Shown here: positions 3,881 to 9,121 of the stretch, one piece after another | Layout: each line of letters starts with the position of its first letter | How positions within the stretch are numbered: position 1 is the stretch's first letter | NCBI GenBank assembly: GCA_036381335.1 | Contig: DASVCZ010000077.1 | Coordinates: forward strand, 1-9,121 | Length of the DNA: 9,121 nt | Source: DASVCZ01 sp036381335 | GTDB lineage: Bacteria; Patescibacteriota; Microgenomatia; UBA1400; PJMF01 | Reading direction: 5' to 3' | Program-made: the position numbers and the translations under genes | The notes under the pieces: model-generated | Seen by the model: the letters and a program-made list of their open reading frames with translations, nothing else | What the model was told of the DNA's origin: nothing | Database searches by the model: none

Positions 3881-4195
3881 ATGAATACAAAGCGTACTAT
3901 GAAAAACACAGCCAGTAACGAACTAGCGCAAGCCATTAAAACGTTTAACACGGATAAAGAATTAGTGGCTTTTCTGGAAGGTATCCTCACCCCTCAAGAG
4001 TTGATGGAAATTTCCACGCGTTTACAAATTGTAAAGCAACTCATGCAAGGTATTCCTCAACGGCAAATTGCTGAAAGACTTAATGTCGGCATCGCTACGG
4101 TCACCCGTGGTTCACGAGTGGTTAAGCAGGGTTTATTTAATTCCTGGCGAAACTCTGACTATTTGTGGCGGGAGAATAAAAAAGTAACTAAGTAA
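3881..4195 (+). CDS. TrpR-family transcriptional regulator
   Basis: The 104-residue protein is a Trp-repressor-family DNA-binding protein. The helix-turn-helix is at about 53-80 (LMQGIPQRQIAERLNVGIATVTRGSRVVK), with the family hallmark G-I-A-T-V-T-R-G-S. By position, Thr37 (LTPQE), Arg47 (STRLQIV) and Arg76 (VTRGS) correspond to E. coli TrpR residues Thr44, Arg54 and Arg84, which contact tryptophan, so ligand sensing is plausible. The C-terminus after residue 84 does not match E. coli TrpR or Bacillus YerC. The start at 3881 fits the promoter; an internal ATG at 3899 is possible but lacks a ribosome-binding site. It precedes an operon containing tryptophanyl-tRNA synthetase. A related YerC-type role unconnected with tryptophan remains possible. 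Confidence 0.85.
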   Translation: MNTKRTMKNTASNELAQAIKTFNTDKELVAFLEGILTPQELMEISTRLQIVKQLMQGIPQRQIAERLNVGIATVTRGSRVVKQGLFNSWRNSDYLWRENKKVTK

Positions 4196-4222
4196 TTAAT
4201 TAACTAGTAATTAGAAAAGTAC

Positions 4223-4251
4223 ATCCCGTCGAAAGCGGGATTTTTTATTTT
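4223..4251 (+). terminator. Intrinsic terminator after the TrpR-family gene
   Basis: ATCCCG/CGGGAT with a 7-nt loop is followed by TTTTTT and a further T-rich run. It ends 13 bases before the ATG of the next gene, so it can end the regulator transcript or act as an attenuator for the trpS operon. Confidence 0.8.
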
Positions 4252-4263
4252 TAGAAAGAAAGT

Positions 4264-4470
4264 ATGTCACAGATCATGATTGAAAACAAAATATATGAGA
4301 TAACAGAAATTTTTCCTGGGGCATTTGCGTCCGATGAAGTTACCTTGTTTCTCGCAACCGTCGGAGGTAGTGTTGTGGCCACAGTTCGCGCTGAGGTGAC
4401 TGAAAATGGTTTCAAACCAACAGAAGAGGAAATTTTCTTAAATGACTATTTTAATGGTCAGCAAAGTTAA
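4264..4470 (+). CDS. Hypothetical small protein (68 aa)
   Basis: I do not recognise this protein. It is acidic, with no membrane segment and no cysteine. The sequence runs as IENKIYEITEIFPGAF, then a hydrophobic strand-like core VTLFLATVGGSVVATVRAEV and an acidic tail PTEEEIFLNDYF. A small beta-rich cytoplasmic protein is likely. The ATG follows the purine-rich AGAAAGAAAG with two bases between, a poor but possible ribosome-binding site. It is the first gene after the terminator of the TrpR-family gene, and the first of a tight same-strand run leading to trpS. No independent promoter is obvious, since the upstream space is the terminator T-tract. Confidence 0.65.
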   Translation: MSQIMIENKIYEITEIFPGAFASDEVTLFLATVGGSVVATVRAEVTENGFKPTEEEIFLNDYFNGQQS

Positions 4471-4512
4471 AGTTTTAAAAGTTAATTCGCTAAGTGGCGA
4501 TGAAAGAGAGAA

Positions 4513-4773
4513 ATGACAGTTAAAATTGAAACACATATGGGTTACTTAGTATTTGATCGAGAAGGTCAACAAATTGAATTGTACATTGAAAGTGGAATGA
4601 AGTTAGAACCCACTGACAGTGGACAAGAAGTGTTTTTAGTAGGAGTACGACATCTTTTACAAGGTTTTAGTGAAGCGGCAGTATATGTTGAACCAGGAAT
4701 TTATAAACCGCTTGATCCGGGAAAAACCGTAGCCGTGTTGAAAGAAATTGAAGAGAAATATGAAAAAAAATAA
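4513..4773 (+). CDS. Hypothetical small protein (86 aa)
   Basis: I do not recognise this protein. It has no signal peptide or membrane segment. The pattern of alternating strands (VKIETHMGYLVFD, QQIELYIESGMKL, EVFLVGVRHLL, AAVYVEPGIYKPL) suggests a small beta-rich fold, ending in a charged helix KTVAVLKEIEEKYEKK. The ATG at 4513 follows GAAAGAGAG at a short distance. An ATG at 4500 stops after seven codons and is not used. The stop overlaps the start of the racemase-family gene (ATG at 4760), so the two are probably translationally coupled. Its place in the trpS operon is the only clue to its role. Confidence 0.7.
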   Translation: MTVKIETHMGYLVFDREGQQIELYIESGMKLEPTDSGQEVFLVGVRHLLQGFSEAAVYVEPGIYKPLDPGKTVAVLKEIEEKYEKK

Positions 4774-5482
4774 AAAAATCGGCATCATTGGTGGAGTAGG
4801 TCCACAGGCGAGTAGTTATCTTTATAACAAGATCATGAAATTAGCCCAAATAAAATATGGTGCTAAAAATAACGATGACTACCCTGAAATTGTGCTGCAC
4901 TCTATTCCGGTGCCTGACTTTATCACCAACAAGCAGTCAGTTCCTCGAGCAATGACTATGTTTCAACGAGTGATTGAAGGGTTTAACTGTCAAAGAGTTG
5001 ACTATACCGCTATTGGCAGCAATACTGTCCACTTATTACTACCGGAATTTGAAAAGATAACTAGTACACCTTTCATTTCTATCCTATCGGCTGTCGTTAA
5101 GGCAGTTAAGGTCGATGGGCGAAAGAAAGTAGGAATTTTAGCAAGTCCAGTTACTATTAAAGAAGGGTTGTACGAAGCAGCCTTAGAAGAGGAAGGTATA
5201 GAAATTATTTACCCGACTGCTAAGGAACAAGAAAAAGTAGAGCGAATGGTTAGGTCAGTTTTAGCAGGGACTAATAATGGAGTTATCAAACAGGAGTATG
5301 CCAAGGTAACTCATTCGCTTTTTCAACGAGGTGCAGAGGGAATAATCCTTGGTTGTACCGAGTTGCCGTTAGCGATTAACTACGAAGCCATTGATCATAC
5401 CATCTATGATTCAATGTCCATTTTGGCTGAGGAGATAGTCGATGTATACTACAACCAGCCAATTAAAGGAAAGTATGACTGA
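4760..5482 (+). CDS. Aspartate/glutamate racemase-family protein
   Basis: The 240-residue protein has the two-domain Asp/Glu racemase fold. The N-terminal signature is IGIIGGVGPQAS (7-18). The first catalytic site region reads IGSNTVH (85-91), and the second reads LGCTELPL (197-204). Classical PLP-independent Asp racemases use two cysteines; here the second (Cys199) is present, while Ser87 stands where the first is expected. E. coli YgeA has a Thr at that place, so the class with one Cys exists, and substrate or activity may differ. The start is the ATG at 4760, overlapping the previous gene by 14 nt; a TTG at 4748 is an alternative start. It overlaps trpS by 8 nt, so both are in one operon. 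D-amino acid supply for the cell wall is a possible but unproved role. It ends in TGA. Confidence 0.85.
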   Translation: MKKNKKIGIIGGVGPQASSYLYNKIMKLAQIKYGAKNNDDYPEIVLHSIPVPDFITNKQSVPRAMTMFQRVIEGFNCQRVDYTAIGSNTVHLLLPEFEKITSTPFISILSAVVKAVKVDGRKKVGILASPVTIKEGLYEAALEEEGIEIIYPTAKEQEKVERMVRSVLAGTNNGVIKQEYAKVTHSLFQRGAEGIILGCTELPLAINYEAIDHTIYDSMSILAEEIVDVYYNQPIKGKYD

Positions 5483-6491
5483 AACCAAACGCATTTTATC
5501 CGGTATCACTCCCAGTGGCAGTGCACTCCACATTGGGAATTATTTTGGTGCCGTTAAACCTCAGATTGAACTCCAGGACCAAGTTGATCAGACATATTAC
5601 TTTGTGGCTGACCTTCATGCATTGACTACCATTAAAGACAGAGACCAATTAGAAAAAAATATTACCGGCGTCGTTCTCGATTATTTGGCGCTTGGTCTTG
5701 ATCCCCACAAAGCGGTATTTTTTAGACAATCTGATGTGCCTGCTCACAGCCAGTTAGCAGTCGTGTTAGGTAACTATATTTCTTACGGCCAGATGCAACG
5801 CATGCATGCCTTTAAAGATAAGTTGCAAAAAGATGCTGACGTGGGTTCAATTAACATGGGTCTCTTTAATTATCCTATTTTAATGGCAGCCGATATTTTG
5901 CTCTACAAACCATATGGTGTTCCGGTGGGTGAAGATCAACGACAGCATATTGAGCTCACTCGCGACATTGCTGAAAACTTTAACCGAGCATATGACTCTG
6001 ATGTCTTCCCCTTACCTGAGCCTATGATTTCTAAAGAAGTAGGAAAAATTATTGGCACCGATGGCGAGCGAAAAATGAGTAAGTCGCTTAATAACGTGAT
6101 TGGAATTTTTGAAGATGAAGCTACCATTAAAAAACAAATTATGAGTGCGTATACCGATCCTAATCGTTTACGTGCTACTGACCCTGGCAAAGTTGAAGGT
6201 AATACTGTCTTTATGTACCACGATTTAATTAATGACAATAAAGAAGAAGTAGAAGAGCTGAAAGAAAGATATCGCCAAGGAACTGTGGGTGACGTAGAAG
6301 TCAAAGAAAAATTGTTAACAGCTCACCAAAGATTATTTGGTTCGGCTCGTCAACGTCGACGCGAGTTAGAAAGTAATCCAGAGATGGTGCGGAAAATTTT
6401 GGCTCAAGGAGCAAGTAAAGCAAATGAGTTTGCCAATCAAACGTTGGAAGAAGTGTATCAGGTCATTGGTATTAAAAACAATTTAAATTAA
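5475..6491 (+). CDS. trpS: Tryptophanyl-tRNA synthetase
   Basis: This class Ic synthetase charges tRNA-Trp with tryptophan using ATP. The HIGH-type motif appears as TPSGSALHIGNYFGA (residues 12-26) and the KMSKS loop as RKMSKSLNN (KMSKS at 200-204). The 338-residue length is that of standard bacterial TrpRS. Other family blocks are visible: FVADLHALT, NYPILMAADILLY, and GEDQRQHIELTRDIA. The start is the ATG at 5475, preceded by the Shine-Dalgarno AAAGGAAAG (5465-5473), which almost touches it; a longer frame from 5442 would add 11 residues inside the racemase gene and is rejected. It overlaps the racemase stop by 8 nt. A TrpR-family gene stands three genes upstream, which suggests tryptophan-linked control. 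A tRNA-binding protein follows 13 nt later. Confidence 0.96.
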   Translation: MTETKRILSGITPSGSALHIGNYFGAVKPQIELQDQVDQTYYFVADLHALTTIKDRDQLEKNITGVVLDYLALGLDPHKAVFFRQSDVPAHSQLAVVLGNYISYGQMQRMHAFKDKLQKDADVGSINMGLFNYPILMAADILLYKPYGVPVGEDQRQHIELTRDIAENFNRAYDSDVFPLPEPMISKEVGKIIGTDGERKMSKSLNNVIGIFEDEATIKKQIMSAYTDPNRLRATDPGKVEGNTVFMYHDLINDNKEEVEELKERYRQGTVGDVEVKEKLLTAHQRLFGSARQRRRELESNPEMVRKILAQGASKANEFANQTLEEVYQVIGIKNNLN

Positions 6492-6504
6492 TGTAAAGCT
6501 TTTT

Positions 6505-6840
6505 ATGAAAGACACCATTCACTATCCAGATTTTGATAAATTAGATCTTCGCGTGGGGGTGATCATCGAGGCTGAAGCTCCCGAGTGGAGTGAGAAACTG
6601 CTGGAATTTAAAGTTGATTTTGGCCCGGAAATTGGAGAACGAACCATTTTATCTGGTATTAAGCAATGGTACCAGCCATCAGAACTACTCGGCAAAAAGT
6701 ACACCTTTGTGGTCAATTTAGCCGAACGCAAAATGGGTCCTGGAGTCAGTCAGGGGATGATGATGATGGCTGACGCGGCTGATCGTCCTACCCTACTGCC
6801 TGTTCCCGACGATGTGCCACCAGGTACCATCGTCCGGTAA
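6505..6840 (+). CDS. tRNA-binding domain protein (CsaA/Trbp111/MetRS C-terminal type)
   Basis: The 111-residue protein is a single OB-fold tRNA-binding domain, as at the C-terminus of bacterial MetRS and in the free-standing Trbp111, CsaA and YgjH proteins. The signature runs FDKLDLRVGVIIEAEAP (10-26), ERTILSGIKQWY and LAERKMGPGVSQGMMMMA. In the family the S-Q-G-M region forms part of the RNA-binding surface. Such proteins dimerise and bind tRNA without sequence specificity or serve as synthetase cofactors. It lies 13 nt after trpS in the same direction, so co-transcription and a helper role in aminoacylation are likely. No good Shine-Dalgarno is visible before the ATG. CsaA-type chaperone activity cannot be excluded. 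Confidence 0.88.
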   Translation: MKDTIHYPDFDKLDLRVGVIIEAEAPEWSEKLLEFKVDFGPEIGERTILSGIKQWYQPSELLGKKYTFVVNLAERKMGPGVSQGMMMMADAADRPTLLPVPDDVPPGTIVR

Positions 6841-6882
6841 GCGTTTTTATTCGTACGTCGGCACTTCTTACACTTTTTTTAC

Positions 6883-6910
6883 TTGGCACTCTTACATTGC
6901 GTGTTACAAT
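6883..6910 (+). promoter_or_regulatory. ftsH promoter
   Basis: TTGGCA (6883-6888), a 16-bp spacer and TACAAT (6905-6910), preceded by TGT to make an extended -10, form a strong promoter. Eight bases separate the -10 from the ATG, so the mRNA should be leaderless or nearly so. An imperfect direct repeat (GGCACTTCTTACA at 6860-6872, GGCACTCTTACA at 6885-6896) overlaps the -35. Confidence 0.7.
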
Positions 6911-6918
6911 AAACCCTC

Positions 6919-8823
6919 ATGGCAGAAAAAACAGCAGAAAAAAAACCTTCCAAGCGATTTGACATTACCATCAACTTGAATAAATTATTCAATAGTGGTC
7001 TGGTGTATCTTTTGATAGCTTTGATTTTCTTGCCGTATCTCTACTACCAGTTCCGAGGCCAGCCTCGCGATGAAATTACTCTCAGCCAGTTGGTCCGTGA
7101 TGTCAAAGAAAATAAGATTGAAAAAATTGAAGTTACGGGAGACGTGCTCGAAGCCCAATATAAGGATGAGGGAGTCAAAATTGCTCGTAAAGAAACCACC
7201 CAGGAGACCGTCAATATTTTTGAAGCTGCAGGCATAGATCTGGCAGAAGTGAACGTGGAAATTACCCAACCGCCCATGAGGGAAACCTTATTTATAGCGT
7301 TTCTTAACTACGGTTTGCCCGCCATTTTGTTGATTACTTTGGGGTTCTTAATTTTAAGACAAATGCGGGGAGCCCAAGACGGCATTATGGGTATTGGCCG
7401 CAGTAAGGCTAAAGTGTTTGTCAAAGGCAAGCAGGACGTTAAATTTGCCGATGTCGGTGGCATGGATGAGGCCAAAAAAGAGTTAGAAGAAGTTGTCGAC
7501 TTTTTAAAAAACCCCAAGAAATATACCAAAGTGGGAGCTCGTACCCCCAAAGGGGTATTGTTGGTAGGTCCGGCGGGGACGGGAAAAACGTTATTGGCAC
7601 GGGCCGTAGCCGGTGAGGCCAACGTCCAGTTCTTATCAATTGCTGGTTCTGAATTTATGGAAATGCTGGTTGGTGTCGGTGCTTCCCGGGTACGCGATTT
7701 ATTTGCCACCGCTAAAAAAGTTTCACCCTCGATTATTTTCATCGATGAAATTGATGCCATTGGTCGGATGCGTGGCCACGGAAGTATGGGCGGCCATGAC
7801 GAGCGGGAGCAAACTTTGAATCAGATCCTCGTCGAGATGGATGGTTTCACCCAGAATGATAACGTGGTCGTCATGGCCGCCACTAATCGCGGCGACATGC
7901 TTGACCCAGCGCTGGTGCGCCCTGGTCGGTTTGACCGCCGGGTGATGGTCAGCTTACCCGACTTAGAAGAGCGTAAATACATTATTAGTATCCATGCTCA
8001 GGGTAAACCATTCGTCAAGAATCTTAACTGGGAAAAGGTAGCGCGCCGAACTGTAGGCTTCTCGGGCGCCGATCTAGAAAACATGCTTAACGAAGCTGCG
8101 ATTGCGGTGGCGCGCGAGAATCGTGAACACATCACCATGGAAGACATCGAAGAAGCTTCGCTCAAAGTCAAGCTTGGCCCAAGCAAAAAACGTCTTCAAG
8201 ATCGTCACGAACGGAGTATGACCGCCTACCATGAGGCTGGTCACGCGTTGGTAGCCCATGTCTCACCCCACTCTGACCCTGTCCATCGGATTTCGATTGT
8301 TTCTCGTGGTCAAGCGCTTGGTTTTACTCTGACTCCACCAGAAAAAGATCGGCTTCAAACGACCAAATCCGAACTCATCGATGACATTGCTGTCTTGATG
8401 GGCGGTCGGGCAGCCGAAGAATTAATTTTCAACGAATTAACTGCCGGGGCGAGCAGTGATATTGAAAAAGCTACCCGCATCGCCCGGGCAATGGTAGTGG
8501 ATTACGGGATGAGTAAACTAGGTGCTATGAACTTTAGTCCTCAATACGAAGGTTCTAATTACAGTCGGGCCTACGGTGAGCCGGCCAAGATTTCCGATAA
8601 ACTCCAAGAAAAAGTGGATGCCGAAATTAACTACTTTGTCGAAGAGGGGGTCAAAAAAGCTAAGTCCATTCTCAAAAAGTATCGAAAGCAATTAGACGCT
8701 GTCTCCCAGAAATTATTAGAAGTAGAAACATTGGATGGTGAAGAGTTTGAAAAAATAATGGGCTTCAAAAAAGCCAAAGGGGTGAGTCTCACCGACAACG
8801 GCACTAAAGCTGCCGGCTCTTAA
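6919..8823 (+). CDS. ftsH: ATP-dependent zinc metalloprotease FtsH
   Basis: FtsH is a hexameric membrane-anchored AAA+ protease that degrades membrane and regulatory proteins. The 634 residues show a TM helix at about 27-46, an external domain at about 50-125 and a second TM at about 126-148. The AAA domain has Walker A GPAGTGKT (217-224), Walker B FIDEID (274-279) and the second region of homology ATNRGDMLDPALVRPGRFDR. The peptidase domain has HEAGH (438-442) with Asp514 as the likely third zinc ligand. Length is typical. Two changes are notable: the pore motif is MLVG (249-252) where most FtsH have M-F-V-G, and Walker A has Ala219 in place of the usual second Pro. The ATG at 6919 has no Shine-Dalgarno but a strong promoter eight bases before it. 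The next promoter begins at its stop codon. Confidence 0.97.
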   Translation: MAEKTAEKKPSKRFDITINLNKLFNSGLVYLLIALIFLPYLYYQFRGQPRDEITLSQLVRDVKENKIEKIEVTGDVLEAQYKDEGVKIARKETTQETVNIFEAAGIDLAEVNVEITQPPMRETLFIAFLNYGLPAILLITLGFLILRQMRGAQDGIMGIGRSKAKVFVKGKQDVKFADVGGMDEAKKELEEVVDFLKNPKKYTKVGARTPKGVLLVGPAGTGKTLLARAVAGEANVQFLSIAGSEFMEMLVGVGASRVRDLFATAKKVSPSIIFIDEIDAIGRMRGHGSMGGHDEREQTLNQILVEMDGFTQNDNVVVMAATNRGDMLDPALVRPGRFDRRVMVSLPDLEERKYIISIHAQGKPFVKNLNWEKVARRTVGFSGADLENMLNEAAIAVARENREHITMEDIEEASLKVKLGPSKKRLQDRHERSMTAYHEAGHALVAHVSPHSDPVHRISIVSRGQALGFTLTPPEKDRLQTTKSELIDDIAVLMGGRAAEELIFNELTAGASSDIEKATRIARAMVVDYGMSKLGAMNFSPQYEGSNYSRAYGEPAKISDKLQEKVDAEINYFVEEGVKKAKSILKKYRKQLDAVSQKLLEVETLDGEEFEKIMGFKKAKGVSLTDNGTKAAGS

Positions 8824-8848
8824 CTCCGTCATCACTTGCTAGTATACT
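8820..8848 (+). promoter_or_regulatory. polA promoter, overlapping the ftsH stop
   Basis: TTAACT (8820-8825, containing the ftsH stop), a 17-bp spacer and TATACT (8843-8848) form a reasonable promoter. Exactly six bases follow before the ATG at 8855, again a leaderless layout. There is no terminator after ftsH, so readthrough is also possible. Confidence 0.6.
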
Positions 8849-8854
8849 CAAGAC

Positions 8855-9121
8855 ATGCACCCTACTCGTTACTTTGTTATCATCGATGGTCATGCTTTGA
8901 TTTATCGAGCGTATCACGCTATTCCCACCTTATCGACTTCTCAAGGCATGCCAGTTAATGCAGTCTACGGTTTTACTCGTATCTTACTGACAGTCATTCG
9001 TACTTTTGAACCAGAATACATTGCCGTCGCATTTGATCATCCCAAACCGACTAAACGGCATGAAGCTTTTGTAGAGTACAAGGCTCATCGCGAAAAAATG
9101 CCCGACGACATGATTCCTCAA
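8855..9121 (+). CDS. polA: DNA polymerase I, N-terminal part (5'-3' exonuclease domain)
   Basis: The frame is open to the right edge, giving the first 89 residues only. They match the start of the 5'-3' exonuclease (FEN-like) domain of bacterial Pol I: FVIIDGHALIYRAYHAIP (7-24), where the Asp is a metal ligand, then GMPVNAVYGFTRILLTVI, IAVAFDHPKPTKRHEAFVEYKAHREKMPDD (the usual K-x-F-R-H-x-x-Y-x-x-Y-K-A-x-R block). A stand-alone 5'-3' exonuclease would look the same over this length, so the polymerase part is inferred. The ATG at 8855 has no ribosome-binding site and lies six bases after a -10 element. It is 31 nt after ftsH on the same strand. Confidence 0.9.
   Translation, partial: MHPTRYFVIIDGHALIYRAYHAIPTLSTSQGMPVNAVYGFTRILLTVIRTFEPEYIAVAFDHPKPTKRHEAFVEYKAHREKMPDDMIPQ

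Noticed and set aside
7308..7760. A 150-codon frame antisense to ftsH
   Set aside because: It mirrors the conserved AAA region, has low-complexity composition, and has no supporting start signals.
1..9121. CRISPR arrays, phage genes, toxin-antitoxin pairs or defence systems
   Set aside because: No regularly spaced repeats and no such protein families are seen; apart from the tRNA locus and the inverted-repeat interval the window is mainly housekeeping.

Overview
The window looks like a chromosomal segment of a small-genome bacterium, most likely of the Candidate Phyla Radiation (Patescibacteria). The reasons are tRNA genes without an encoded CCA, a group I intron in a tRNA gene, short and tightly packed genes, and the style of FtsH, TrpS and the DivIC-like protein. 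UGA is used as a stop (GNAT and racemase genes), so the code is standard table 11 and not the UGA-Gly code of some CPR lineages. The phylum is an inference; I cannot place it more finely.

Left part (1-960, minus strand): the start of a membrane protein running off the left edge, a GNAT acetyltransferase, and a bidirectional terminator. Middle-left (967-1763) is the most unusual part. On the minus strand lies an initiator tRNA-fMet(CAU) gene interrupted by a complete 202-nt group I intron between U33 and C34. Diverging from it on the plus strand is a second tRNA-like gene whose D-loop is split by exactly 100 bp, and those 100 bp carry a complete elongator tRNA-Met(CAU). The 3' end of the split tRNA also forms an extended -10 element for the next gene, a small GIY-YIG nuclease.

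Middle (1760-3880): a DivIC/FtsB-like division protein (minus) and a Xer-type tyrosine recombinase (plus) diverge from overlapping promoters. A four-helix-bundle protein (minus) follows. After it comes a roughly 315-bp gene-free stretch holding a 166-bp interval bounded by perfect 17-bp inverted repeats.

Right (3881-9121, plus strand): a TrpR-family regulator with a GTACTAGTAC palindrome touching its start codon ends in an intrinsic terminator. It is followed by a compact operon of two unknown small proteins, an Asp/Glu racemase-family protein, tryptophanyl-tRNA synthetase and a tRNA-binding-domain protein. ftsH and the start of polA follow, each with its own promoter.

A theme of the window is that most promoter-proximal genes (membrane protein, GNAT, GIY-YIG, ftsH, polA) have a -10 element ending only 6-8 nt before the start codon. 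This predicts leaderless mRNAs. The four-helix gene and the operon-internal trpS instead carry clear Shine-Dalgarno sequences.
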